Source of the DNA: Massospora cicadina
Lineage: Eukaryota > Entomophthoromycota > Entomophthoromycetes > Entomophthorales > Entomophthoraceae
Assembly: GCA_022478985.1 (NCBI GenBank)
Contig: JAKSZP010004182.1
Span: 1-64,000 of the forward strand
Length of the DNA stretch: 64,000 nucleotides
Reading direction: 5' to 3'
Part shown: positions 11,127 to 22,124 of the stretch, piece by piece
How the letters are laid out: the number at the start of each line of letters is the position of its first letter
Position numbering within the stretch: the stretch's first letter is position 1
Notes under the pieces: generated by a model
Told to the model about the DNA's origin: nothing
Database searches by the model: none
What the model saw: the letters and a program-made list of their open reading frames with translations, nothing else
Made by a program: the position numbers and the translations under genes

Positions 11127-12159
11127 ATGTTGTACAAAAATGAGCTACACAAACTGTGGACTGAGTTAGCCACTGTAAATCAGAATGCTTTAAACTCAGA
11201 GGACCATTGGGAGTTCACGGCCTTGGAAGAATGAGTCGCCAAAGTGGAGGAAGGAATAGAGGATATAGCAAGCTTTGGGAACGAGTTACTAGGGAAAGTA
11301 ACTTCGTTGAAGAAGAAAGAAGGGGACCTCGTTTAAGAGGTCTTATATCTGAAAATGGAGCGAGAAGCGGATCACATTTGGTTAAGAAATTTCAGTGCAG
11401 ATATGGAGAGATTAATCAAACAAGTGGAGGAACTTAAGCTCACAAATGTGCTTGTGAGCCCAATATGGCAAGCGATGATGAAGAAAGAAGTCCTTGCATA
11501 ATAATTGAGATGTTAAATACCCCAAGGAACATGTCGCCTGCTTTTGTGCTATTTCAGAGATGACACCCAAAGTCACTCCTCAAGTTAGCTGAGTAGCTGA
11601 ACCAAGAGAATCAGCCAAAAATGACTTGGAGGAATTTAGAGCAATGCCAAAATTGCCAACGTTCCATTGGGATAACGCCCCAGCGTTTTTCCGACTGTTC
11701 AGCATGACCATGAATGGCTATGGGGATCATCAAAAGGCGTTGACGGTCATGAATTACCTAGACACTGACTGTCAAAACTTATTGTTACTTCATCTAGAGG
11801 GGGACAGCTGGTCATATGCTGAGGCAAAGGCGGCCATCATGAAAGAGTTTGGGAGTCCAACATGCACGTCAAAATGCAAAAAGAAATTTATGGGAATTTA
11901 GTTCCATAAAGATGAGTCTCTAGCTAGCTTTTCAGATCTATTTTACCAGGAGTCACAGATCATGGCTAGAGCGAAAGTATTGGATGACTTTGATGCTAGA
12001 ATCGCCTTGCAAGCAGCCCTTTGGCTCTATCACAATTTGCATCACATGATGTCTTCCATGTTTGCGACAAAAATAACTACCTTGCAAATGGTAGATAACT
12101 TGATTTTGGGAGCGATATTTGATGCCCCAAATAGAAGCTTCAAATCCAATCTGGTATGA
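11127..12159 (+). pseudogene. Element A gag
   Basis: From the ATG at 11127 one frame runs to the stop at 11499-11501 with two internal stops. It encodes a heptad-rich, charged peptide (for example MERLIKQVEELKL) that should form a coiled coil. A second frame, 11626-12159, is open except for one TAG at 11899. It reads MPKLPTFHWDNAPAFFRLF, like the PxFxG/W..F start of gypsy capsid domains, and includes YLDTDCQNLLLLHLEGDSW. I see no CCHC zinc knuckle downstream in this copy. Gag would form the particle. The frame change between the two parts and three stops make it a pseudogene. Confidence 0.65.
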
Positions 12160-12429
12160 AATCTGAATCCCACAAAGGGAAATGAAGGAGCTAAAGAGAC
12201 AACCAATCAAACTGTGCCAGGGAATAAGCCTGAAGAATTATCTGATGTCCGTTTAGATGAGGCTAATCTGTTGATCCCCCTCAGCATGATAAAGGAATAA
12301 TTTCCTGATTTATCAGCACAAATTATTCACACCCTAGATTTGGCTAATAACGCTGCTATTCACTCAGTAAACACTATATTACAATACTCCAAGTGTACAT
12401 ATATAGACATACAAGTGAATTGAGTGAGG

Positions 12430-13090
12430 ATGAAGGAGATTGTTGACAGTGGAGTGCCCATCAATATTGTCTCAACCAAGCTGGTAAAGAGGATGAAGAT
12501 CTCTCTGAACTTGGAACACAAGAAAGAATATGGGACAGCTGGGCATAAACACCACCATCTCCTGTGGAGCAAATAGTGCACTGCCACTATTATTTGGGTC
12601 ATTGGCGGTATCTGAGCCAGCAATAGTTTTGTTGAACCAAAACTATGACATTCTTATCAGAACGGAATTTCTATGGAAATACAGTATTGAATGTAACTTT
12701 GAGGATAATACGTTGACCATATTGGGTCAGACATTATCATTGGTATATCAGAAGGATGGTGAAGCTCTGCTGAATCAGAGAAACAAACTCATCAATCTAA
12801 TATACAATGACGGCGTTGTTTCAATTTTATACCAAGTAGTTGGTAGAAAGCGATTGAAATGCCAGCAGAAATCCTAGAGAACTGTGGAATTTCACTGAGG
12901 ATCAAGAATGAAAGGAACATACTCCCAGGATCACAGATGATAGTTGACACGGGGTTGACATTGGAGATTCCTGAGCTGTTGTATGGGGAGGTCAGAAGCC
13001 CCTGGAAGAAGTCCAGAGTGGAGCCATGGGTGGCTCCTGGGATAATAAGGCTGGGCCATGGAGAAATTTGAGTTCTCCTGGTAAATTTGA
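12430..13090 (+). pseudogene. Element A protease and PR-RT linker
   Basis: IVDSGVPINIVSTKLVKRM at 12439-12495 is a retropepsin active-site block (D-S-G in place of D-T-G, aspartate codon at 12445). After a frameshift near 12530 the C-terminal part follows as YDILIRTEFLWKY...LTILG (12645-12730), the usual ILGxxF region. A second shift leads to 12859-13071, whose VEPWVAPGIIRLGHGEI matches the linker of element B (16969-17020) almost word for word. The aspartic protease would have cleaved the Gag-Pol polyprotein. The catalytic aspartate is kept, but the frames are broken. Confidence 0.65.
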
Positions 13091-13439
13091 GTGAAAAACG
13101 AGGAAGATTAAGAGGAATCAGATCATCACATTTGTTCATCTGATCCTGACGGCCAAATTGAGAAGATTCCACGATTTTGGGACTCTTGACAAAATGGGAT
13201 TACCAGCTGGGGTAGCCAAAAGTATCAACCTATTGGTTGATCAAGAGCAGCTCGCTGATCTGTCAGAAGGCCAGCAAGAGGATGTGCTCAAACTATTCAA
13301 AAGGTATCAGTAAGTGTTCACTCAGGATGACCATAATTTAGGATGTGCATGAGACATGATCCACAAGGTTGACACTGGGGAAAATTTGCCAATCAGAATG
13401 AGACCAATCCAATGATTGAAAGCTACCTAAGTGGTAGTG

Positions 13440-14459
13440 GAGGATGAAATCAGCAAACTAGTGAATCATGGGCTTCTAGTTTCATCATCAAGTCCCTGGG
13501 TGAGTCCAATTCTGATTGTGAAGAATAAGGATGGATCCAACTGGGTGTTGATTAATTACTGAAAGCTGAATAAAATTACAAAGAAGGATTTATATCCCCT
13601 ATTGAGGATTGACGATGCACTAGATCTTTTAGGAGAAGCAAAGTATTTCTCTGCGATGGATCTGATCTCAGGATATTGGCAGATCGACTTGCCAAAGGAA
13701 GACCAGGAAAAATGTGCGATTATTACCATGCAGGGGCTATACCAACTGACGAGGATGCCCCAGGGTCTATGCAATGCGCCTGCAACATTTCAGAGGGCCA
13801 TGGATGCGATATTAAGTGACTTGAAGTTGTCATGCATCCTGGTATATCTGGACGATATAAACGTGTTCATTAAGACGTTTACTGATCACCTACACCTCTT
13901 GGAAGAAGTATTTAAGCAACTGTCTGCGGCTAACTTGAAGATCAAGCCAAGGAAGTGCCACTTCTTTAAGAAAGAGTTGGAATACCTGGGATTCATAATC
14001 AACTCCAGTGGAATGCAGCCACAAACCCAGAAGATAGCAGCTATAGAACGTATGGCTGTACCAAAGAGTGTCTGAGACATCCAAGTGTTCCTTGGGATAG
14101 TCAGATACTACAGAAGATTTATTCAGGACTTTGCCCAAATAGCTGAGCCATTATTCATTTATTAAAGGATCAAAAAAGGATTCATATGGAATGAAGAGGC
14201 CCAGGGCTCCTTTGATAAGCTACACAGGTATTTGATAGATTCACTTATTCTGAAATATCTGAATTTTTATTGAGAGTTTATTATTCAAACTGATGCTTTG
14301 TTGATAGAAATCAGCGCCATACTGAGCCAAGTAGACAAACTTGGGGACAAACATCTGGTGGCGTATATAAGCTGGACAATCTCAGCCACTGAGAGGAACC
14401 ACACCATGACTGAGCGTGAATACCTTGTGGTCATTTATGCATGCAAGCAGTTTCAGGTG
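13440..14459 (+). pseudogene. Element A reverse transcriptase and first half of RNase H
   Basis: One frame, with few stops, carries the RT blocks in order: SPWVSPILIVKNKDGS (about 13490), AMDLISGYWQIDLP (13655), RMPQGLCNAPATFQRAMD (13754), ILVYLDDINVF (13838; the catalytic YLDD is intact), KPRKCHFFKKELEYLGF (13944) and FLGIVRYYRRFIQDFA (14089). RNase H follows (FIIQTDALL at about 14280, TEREYLVVIYACKQF at 14420). The frame stops at 14459, where element B is inserted, and resumes at 20355. It is the best preserved RT in the window. TGA or TAA codons at about 13559, 14074 and 14162 still disable it. Confidence 0.8.
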
Positions 14460-14962
14460 TGTCATGATTCCAATATGACTGGACAATAAGCACTAAATCA
14501 ATATGGTGAAATGGATGGAATCTGCTGAGTTGTTACGAATATGATTAATTGAGCGCCTCAAAATGAGGCGATATTGGGATTATTGGGAAATTGGCTGAAT
14601 TGGGAGATTGTGAATTGACAAATGAATAATTGGTGGAACCAATGAGATATGGCGAAGTGAATTACTAAGCTATGAAAGTGGTACCATCCAAAGTTGTTAT
14701 AATACAAGCGGGATGAGATGATTGAGGAAGTTAAGTTTTTAGTATTTATAGAGTAAATATAACAGCGAGAATCAGCTGTATTAAGATATAAAATAAAAGA
14801 GAGTTGAGGGAGCGAGGGCTCCATATTTTTTCATTTATTTATAATTCTATTCTGTTGTGTCAAAGACAACGATCATCATATTGTTGGTCCTAATTGCTCA
14901 GTGGGTCAAACCCTGTGCAATTTCTGTCGGTGTATCTTCCACATACCTCCAATTTTATAACA
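14460..14962 (+). repeat. 5' LTR of element B
   Basis: 503 bp, TGTCATGATT...TATAACA, equal in length to the 3' copy at 19847-20349. The central part (14640-14820) is nearly identical between the two. Confidence 0.9.
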
Positions 14963-14963
14963 G

Positions 14964-14980
14964 TGGTGCTCACTACAGGG
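14964..14980 (+). other. Primer-binding site of element B
   Basis: TGGTGCTCACTACAGGG starts one base after the LTR, identical to the site of element D. Confidence 0.7.
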
Positions 14981-15265
14981 GGCCCATTGATCAATCATAT
15001 AGTCTAATAAGAGTTCCTCCGTTGTTAGTAATGTCTATCTGGCTTGCTTAACTAAGGAATCATCTCCATACACTGCAACTGTGGAATATGCAGAACTCAA
15101 ACTTGCCCTAGATGCTGTGCTCGATTGGAAAAAAGAATTTCTGTAAGAATGTTGTATTGACAAGCTGACTCCATTTGACTGAGATGGGAACATCCTCTGG
15201 GTTTTTTTAAAAGATTTGATTTTTCAGTAGAAGGGACATAGGATCGACATAAAGCCAAATGACTA
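14981..15265 (+). other. Shortened leader of element B
   Basis: Only about 300 bases separate the 5' LTR from the gag block that in element D lies about 1.75 kb from its LTR. The first bases after the PBS resemble D. After that the sequence is not alignable by eye. Confidence 0.45.
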
Positions 15266-16080
15266 ATGTCTACATTAGATGTTGGTAGCACCGACCAAGT
15301 TATTTGCTATCTTCCAAACAGTTCTGTTACCTATCAAAAAGTGAAGGAAACTGTGCTGTGGTTGTTTGGAGGAACTTCAAAAATGGCGCTAAGAAAGGCT
15401 GAGTTTATTACCATTGGGTTTCAGCCTAATGAGACCATCACTGCATTTGCTGATTGATTCTCAGCAAAAGCCCATATGTTAATTGGGGCAGGGCTTTTAA
15501 CTGAATGTGAATATTCATAGCATTGACATCTGCTGTGAAACCATACTGAGAGCTTTTTAATATCCTGGCTCCATATTTAGAGGTTGACATATCATTTCTC
15601 AAATATGTTAAAATTCTATGACATCTATCTGCCAATTTTCCTCCACCAAATATAGAATGGAAACCCAGCACCTCCACTGCTAGCCTTTTTTATCCGGAGG
15701 AATCATCCCTCCTTATTCAGCAATCATTTGGCATCCCCTGGCCTTATCATCAATACAAGCCCTGCTTCCAGCCCAACCCTTGGGGTGGCTCCTTTTACAA
15801 CAAACATGGTCGCAGGTCTTCTGGGGGCATCTGCTTTTCATGTGGTCACTCAGGGCACCTGGCTAGAAGTTGTCACAAATGGCTGGTTCAGTACCTGCTG
15901 CAGGAGCAGTATCACCAGGGAAAAGTCAGAGCGGAGTAGAGATGGGACTCTCTACCTCCGGTATTCTGACCCAAAACGTCCCATCAGAACCTATTTCTGT
16001 ACCTTCAGTGGAATTTCCTCAGTATGATGACGCCTTCCTATATCAGCGACCAGTTGGAGGGGTGAATGTGCTGACATGAA
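15266..16080 (+). pseudogene. Element B gag (5'-truncated) with zinc knuckle
   Basis: 15266-15457 encodes a peptide with TDQVICYLPNSS and VLWLFGGTSKMALRKAEF, matching element D gag (ADQVTCYLPNSL, VLWMFGGATKMAQRKADF). A stop at 15455 and frameshifts follow. At 15832-15885 a perfect CCHC knuckle CFSCGHSGHLARSC (CX2CX4HX4C) is readable; this is the nucleic-acid-binding end of Gag. The N-terminal coiled-coil section present in A and D is missing. It would have packaged RNA into particles; it is now broken. Confidence 0.7.
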
Positions 16081-16199
16081 CGCAATTCATGAACATGGCT
16101 AAAGCAAGCTCTCAAGGACAACCAAAGCCTTATGCTTATCAAATGTTCAATTAACTTTCTACTGATGAACCAGATCCACTAGCTGATGCGCTTCTTTTG

Positions 16200-17061
16200 G
16201 AAGAAGTAAGCATGGCCTTCCCCATGGACGCTATTGTTGAAAAATACTCTAATGTGGGGAAGGGTATTATGTGCTTCCTTGGAAAAAGAGATCAGTTAAA
16301 TGTCCATGTTCTAAACAATCAGAATGCCTCTTATGCTTGTACTTAATGTGACACTGTTGTAGCAAAAACCCGAGTTTGTGCAACAATCAAAATGGGTGCC
16401 CCAATCAACATAGTGTCCACAAAGTTGGTGGCAAGACTGGCGTTGAACCCTGACGTGGAACATCGTATGGTGTATGTGACTGCGGGCACAGAAAACACGG
16501 TCTCTGAAGGAGCGTACAGTGCACTACCTTTGCAATTTAGGTCAATTGTCATTGTAGCCCCCAGCCATAGTGCTACCAAATAATAACTATGACCTTTTAA
16601 TTATAACTTCTTTTATGCGCCATTATGGAGTTGTTGTTGATATGACTGCAGAGACATTTAAAATTCTGGGACAGCGGATCCCAATCTCCTTTACCTCCAG
16701 CAGAATGTCAAAAGATCCGGTACACATGAGTTATATCAACCTTGCATATGGTGATGGGGTGGTTTCAGTTTGCTACCATCAACTTAAGCATAAGACACGG
16801 GCCCTTCCCAATCAAATTTATGAATATCAAGGGCTACCACTTAGAGCTGCGGGCCCTATATCTATTCCCTCTGGACACCAAGTAATCATAAACACTAAGC
16901 TAGAAGTGGAAGTGCCTGATGGGCTTTATGGGGAGTTCATTGGACCTTATCAGCAATCACGGTTTGAGCCCCATGTGGCCCCAGGCATTATACTTCTGGG
17001 ACATGGGGAGATCAAGGTCTTAGTAGCAAATCTTCAGAATAAACTAATGAAAATCCGCTGA
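16200..17061 (+). pseudogene. Element B protease and PR-RT linker
   Basis: 16392-16583 reads MGAPINIVSTKLVARL, the retropepsin active-site block. The codon before it (16389-16391) is AAA, giving KMGA where element D has DMGA, so the catalytic aspartate is lost. A short overlap of frames leads to 16570-17061, which is open for 163 codons: YDLLIITSFMRHYGV corresponds to the ILGxxFL region and VAPGIILLGHGEIKVLVANL to the linker shared with A and D. The upstream VGKGIMCFLGK also aligns with D. Confidence 0.7.
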
Positions 17062-17279
17062 CACCAAGTAGTGGCGTACTTACATTTTATTCCAGTTGAA
17101 GAGGTCCTCCAGGTTCATGAGTTCAGTTCATTGGATGAATCTGGCCTGCCCATTGAAACACAGCCTGGCGTAATGGCAGCTGTACCGCGCAAAAATTTAA
17201 GGGGTTAACAGAAGACCAAAAAGATCAAGCAGAATCCTTAAATTTTAAAATATGAAGAGATCTTTGCTGTTGATGATCA

Positions 17280-18110
17280 CAATTTAGGGTGCTCCCGGAG
17301 GGTTGTCCATCAGCTGGACACTGGGGATCATCCCCCCATTATGTCCTGGCCAATCCGCCAATCAAGGGCAGTGGAAGAAGTTTTCAATGTGGAGATTGAT
17401 CAGCTGTTAGTGCAGGAATGCTCAGACCATCTAAGAGTCCATGGGCTTCACCTGTCTTAATAGTTGAAAAGAAGGATGAGACTAACCATGTAGTAATTGA
17501 CTACCAGAAGCTTAATAGTATCACCAAGAAGGACTCATACCCTCTTTCGTGGATTAATGTCATGCTGGATCGATTAGGTGGAGCTCGCTATTTCTTGGCA
17601 ATGGATTTGATATCTGGTTACTGGCAAATTGAGTTGCCCCTGGTGGAACAAGAAAAATGCGCTGTAATCACATCCAAAGGGCTTTTTCAACCCACACATA
17701 TGCCACAAGGGCTATGTAATGCCACAGCTACATTCCAATGAACAATGGACACCATTCTGGGGGATCTGAAGCTGTCATGTGTTTTGGTGTACCTTGACAA
17801 TATTAACATCTTCTCGCGCACATTCACTGAGCACCTTACCCATATAGAAGAGGTATTTCGCTGACTGGCTGAGGACAATATCAAGATTAAGCCCAGGAAA
17901 TGTCACTTCTTCAAGGATCAGTTAGAATACCTTAGTTTGAAGTGGATGCAACTGGGTTGAGACCTCAACCAGCCAAGGTGGAAGCTATTCAGCAGATGAC
18001 AAAGCCAGCTAGTAAATGGGACATTCAGGTATTTTTGGGGATGGTGGGTTATTACCGACGCTTCATACCCAATTTAGGTTGCATTGAAAGCCACTGTTTG
18101 AGCTGTTAAA
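17280..18110 (+). pseudogene. Element B reverse transcriptase
   Basis: 17418-17741 is open and carries SPWASPVLIVEKKDE, AMDLISGYWQIELP and HMPQGLCNATATFQ. A TGA at 17739 stands where relatives have an arginine or other sense codon. The frame continues with LSCVLVYLDNINIF (17775-17815). The catalytic YxDD is YLDN at 17790-17801, so the second metal-binding aspartate is gone. KPRKCHFFKDQLEYL (17890) and a frameshift near 17940 precede FLGMVGYYRRFIPN (18035). The RT is inactive on both counts. Confidence 0.8.
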
Positions 18111-18114
18111 GAAG

Positions 18115-18600
18115 GATGCCATGTTAAAATGGACGGAACGGCGCCAATGCGCCTTTGATACACTTTGAACGGCACTAATTAGTGCGCCCGTGTTATGCTA
18201 CCCAAATTTCAAAAAGGAATTCATTATACAAATGGATGCATCTCTTTCCGCTGTGGGGGCAGTTTTGTTGCAAAAATATGATGAAGGGGAGGAGCACCCA
18301 GTGGCGTACTGCAGCCAAAGTCTGAATAGCCATGAACATAATTATACTGTGACCAAGCGAGAGTGCTCAGCAGTGATATACGCATATAAGCAATTCAATT
18401 TATACTTGCATGGGGTAAAGCTCAAAGTCATAACAGACCACGCATCATTATGCTGGTTGCAGAACTTCAAAAGAATCTGAAGGCCGTTTGGCTCGATGAG
18501 CTCTTAAGCTGCAGGCTTATGATTTTGAGATCCTTCATTGGCCAGGAGCAAAGCATCATAACGCTGACTGTTTATATCAATTGCTGACTGTTGCAGTGAC
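18115..18600 (+). pseudogene. Element B RNase H
   Basis: 18190-18480 is open: FIIQMDASLSAVGAVLLQKY (first catalytic aspartate kept), HPVAYCSQSLNSHEHNYTVT, KRECSAVIYAYKQFNLYLHG and VITDHASLCWLQNF (DH pair kept). A stop and shift at 18478 break it before the end of the domain, which continues as LQAYDFEILHW...HHNADCLYQL. RNase H would remove the RNA strand during cDNA synthesis. It aligns with element D throughout. Confidence 0.8.
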
Positions 18601-18754
18601 AGCGAACCTCAGCGATGTGATGTACAACAAGATGCTTAGCAGAAAGTATGATGACAAACCACCTCAAGTGATTAAAGCATTAAACGATATATGAACAAAT
18701 ACTTTCCAACGGAATGGGGAACTGTACAAGCGGATAGGAGATTCTACAGTGAAT

Positions 18755-19815
18755 TTTCCGCGGCCTTCAACCCGGCTGGGAATTATTATGAGCGCCCACA
18801 GGGCAGTCGGATATGGCAGAGTGCGCAAGACAATGGAGTTGCTGCGCCCTCAGTACTATTGGGAAAGTATGAACTTCGATGTGCTTGAAACCATTTCTTG
18901 TTGACATCAGTGCCAAGTATAGAAGCCATTCCGCCGTAAGACTTCTTATCAGGTAGTGAAACCTCACTTTGCTTGGAATACTGTTTCCCTGGATGTTGTT
19001 GGTCCCTTGCCAACAGGAGCTAACTGGTGTAAGTACATTCTTGTGGCTATCGACAATCTGACCCAGTGGGTCAAAGCAAGGGCAATATGTGATTTGGGGG
19101 CAGTTACAGTGGCCAAGTTTGTGATGGAGTGCATTATTCAGTGGCATGGATGCCCTCAGTTTATTCTCACTGATAATGGAACCAATTTTACTTTGCACAT
19201 CCTCCCCAAATTGAACAAGCTTATGGGTATCCACGGGGTTCTAATGACCCCATACCACCCCAAATCTAATGGAATGGTTGAATGAGTGAATGGGACTCTG
19301 GTGAATATCCTGCGGAAATTAGTAACATATTGGCCATCTGATTGGACCTCCCTTCTTTCCACTGCCGTGTTTGCCTATAACATCAGTTACCATTCCGCCA
19401 CAGGAAAAAGTCCCTTCCAACTTCTATATGGTTGACACCCAGCTCTTCCAGCTTTACTTTATTCATGTGTGGAAGATACTGGCAGAGTGGAACCCCACTG
19501 CTATTTGACTAACCTTGCAAACACTCTGATCAAATTGCAAACTGAAGCCTATTCCTTCAGCTTATCCAAAAAGATCAGGAATCAAGCCGCAGATCAGGTA
19601 TGTTGAAGCAGGTTAGCACAGTTCAAGGAAGGCGACATGGTTCTCTTCTACGATCAGCATGGGCTCAGGCGGAAACACAAGCTGGCCAGTATATGGATTG
19701 GTCCGTTAAAAGTCATAGAGAAAACTGGGGTTGACACATATACTATTAAGGACCCCGTTAGCAGTCAAATCATCAACCAAGTGCATGTAAAGTTCCTCCA
19801 GGCATATAAGCAATA
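18755..19815 (+). pseudogene. Element B integrase
   Basis: The zinc-binding N-terminus is readable as SAHRAVGYGRVRKTM...ISC then HQC, in part with a stop inside the CxxC. The core follows in 18956-19285: SLDVVGPLPTGANW (first D), FILTDNGTNFT (second D) and SNGMVE (E). A TGA at 19282 comes right after this glutamate. Downstream, AYNISYHSATGKSPFQLLYG is followed by TGA at 19433, where element D has CGA (YGRHPALP). The C-terminus ends with HVKFLQAYKQ about 30 bases before the 3' LTR. The catalytic triad is preserved, but the frame is not. Confidence 0.8.
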
Positions 19816-19846
19816 GGAGCCTTATTGTCCAGTCAATGAGGGCTAA

Positions 19847-20349
19847 TGTCGCGATTCTGATATGACTGGATGATAAGCACTAAGTCATTATGGTGAATCG
19901 GATGGAATCCACTAAGTTGTTATGAATACAATCGTTTGAGCGCCTCAAAATGAGGCGATATTGGGATTATTGGGAAATCAGCTTAATTGGGCGATTGTGA
20001 TTTGACAAATGAATAATTGGTGGAACCAATGAGATATGGCGAAGTGAATTACTAAGCTATGAAAGTGGTACCATCCAAAGTTGTTATAATACAAGCGGGA
20101 TGAGATGATTGAGGAAGTTAAGTTGTTAGTATTTATAGAGTAAGTATAACAGCGAGAATCAGCTGTATTAAGATATAAAATAAAAGAGAGTTGAGGGAGC
20201 GAGTGCTCCAAATTTGTTCATTTATTTATGAGTCTATTCTGTCATGTCAAGGACAACAATAATCATAACATTAGTCCTAATTGCTCAGTGGGTCAAACAC
20301 TGTGCAATTTCTGTTGGCATATCTCTCACATACGGCCAATTTTATAACA
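19847..20349 (+). repeat. 3' LTR of element B
   Basis: 503 bp, partner of 14460-14962. It is preceded by a weak purine-rich stretch (AATGAGGGCTAA) in the position of the polypurine tract and followed by the AGGTG duplication. Confidence 0.9.
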
Positions 20350-21769
20350 AGGTGTATTTCCACGGGATGCACTTTAAGGTGGTAATGGACCACTCTTCAC
20401 TGCATTGGCTACAAAATTTAAGAGAGCCAAAAGGATGACTGGCCCGATGGGCACTTAAGCTCCATGCTTATTATTATGATATTGTCCACCAAGCGGGGGC
20501 TTCTCACCAGAACATTGATGGCTTATCACAGTTACCAATGATCCAGATGGTATACCCGCAGGTGGATGAGCTATTCCAGAGAATGGTCGATGGAAAATTG
20601 GGGACGAGCCCTGAGAAATCCAAGGTGCACTTCAGAAAGTGATGGAAAACACTGAGACCATGGATGGAAAAGTATTCAAGATGATCAATGGGAAGCAGTT
20701 ATTATTCATAAAACTGTTGGAAAGAGCAGCAATAGTGCAAGCAGCTCACAAGGTTGTTGGACATGGAGGCCTGAGGAAAACAACCAACCATATTTGCCAG
20801 TACTATTGCTGAGAATCAATCAACTACAACGTTGCAGATTATCTAGTCTGTTGTGTAGAGTGCCAGCTACACAAACCACATAAGAATACAACTGGATACT
20901 GACTGGTCCACCCTGGATTTGCCTGGCATACAGTATTGATTGATGTGATGGGACCGCTTATGATGAGCACAAGGGGAGTCAAGTACATTATAGTTGCAAT
21001 TGACCATCTGATGAGATGGGTCAAGGTGAAGGCCCTAACGAGAGTAGACGCTACCAGTAATGCGAGGTTCATCCTGGATTAAGTAGTATATTGGCATGGA
21101 TGTCCACAGGTCCTGCTTAGCGACAATGGGACTAACTTCATATCTCATGTGATCTCAAGATTAAATGAGATAATGCGGATCAGAGAAGTCATGTCAGTAC
21201 CTTACCAGCTGGAGATGAACAGACTGGTAGAATGGGTGAATGGAACGCTGGCCATGACGCTGAGGAAGCTGGTCGCAGGGAGAACTTCCACGTGGGGAAC
21301 ATACCTGAGTTCAGTGACGTTCACCTACAATATTAGTCATCATACAGTGATGGGAAAGACGCCGTTTGAGTTGTTATATGAGAGAAAGGCTGTGTTGCTG
21401 ATTCTATATTTGGTGGTGGAACCTACATTGGAGATGAGTACCAAGCAATACCTGGACTGAATGATGAATATCCTGATTAATATGCAATTGCAAGCATTCA
21501 ATACAACCTTAAAGAAAAGGATATGAGCGAAATTGACAGACGACAAGAACTTACCGGCCTTAGCTGAATATTGAATAGGGGAAAGAGTTGCCTATTGCAA
21601 TATGCATGGTTTTGGACAAAGAAACAAATTAGATGTGTTGTGGTTGGGTCCGTTTGAAGTTATCACCAAAATGGTGACTGATGCCTACTCCATCAGAAAT
21701 CTCTTGGATGGAAGAGTTGTGAATCAAGTCCATGCTAAGTATATAAAGCATTGGATTGATGAAAAATAA
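20350..21769 (+). pseudogene. Element A second half of RNase H and integrase
   Basis: The RNase H frame of element A resumes at the AGGTG duplication: YFHGMHFKVVMDHSSLHWLQ, then ARWALKLHA and GASHQNIDGLSQLP. The integrase zinc region is near 20740-20880 (AAHKVVGHGGLRKT...CCVECQ). The core reads LIDVMGPLMMS (first D), VLLSDNGTNFI (second D) and NRLVEWVNGTL (E), mostly open in 21149-21460. A stop at about 21080 and shifts break it. The C-terminus ends VHAKYIKHWIDEK with a TAA at 21767-21769. Confidence 0.75.
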
Positions 21770-22080
21770 AAGAGTTCCCAAAGGACTGATGAACCATTAA
21801 GTTGGTCATGTCCTGATGATTAGGTCAAGTCCAAAAAAGGACCTCTGAACCAATCTAGATGGTTATGTCCAAAAAAGGACCTCTGAACCATAGAAAACTG
21901 GCAGGTTTAAGTACCCAGGACCCAGTTTAGGGGGAAAAATAAAAAAAGATGGACCGCTGAACTGGAACAAAGTTAAGTCCCATAGGAAAAAAGAAGAACA
22001 AAGATAAAAAATTGATAAAAAAATTGGAAAAAAAGATTATAAACCGCATATAGAAAAAACCAATATAATTTTAAAATTCT
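21770..22080 (+). repeat. Short tandem repeats downstream of element A pol
   Basis: A 24-base unit starting GTCCAAAAAAGGACCTCTGA occurs at 21829 and again at 21867 (period 38). A related, shorter unit lies near 21780. The rest is A-rich. No frame is apparent. Confidence 0.6.
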
Positions 22081-22124
22081 TATTTTTATTAATTGTCCTC
22101 AGTACGGGGATGATTCCACCTATG

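Larger units (their letters stand above)
14460..20349 (+). mobile_element. Element B: Ty3/gypsy LTR retrotransposon inside element A
   Basis: Two 503-bp LTRs (14460-14962 and 19847-20349) with TG...CA ends are flanked by the perfect 5-bp duplication AGGTG (14455-14459 and 20350-20354). Inside are the PBS (14964), a shortened gag, protease, RT, RNase H and integrase, all plus strand, 5.9 kb in total. Removing it and one AGGTG restores the RNase H reading frame of element A, which proves the order of insertion. It is closely related to element D, but 5' gag sequence of about 1.4 kb is missing and every domain has stops or shifts. Confidence 0.9.
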
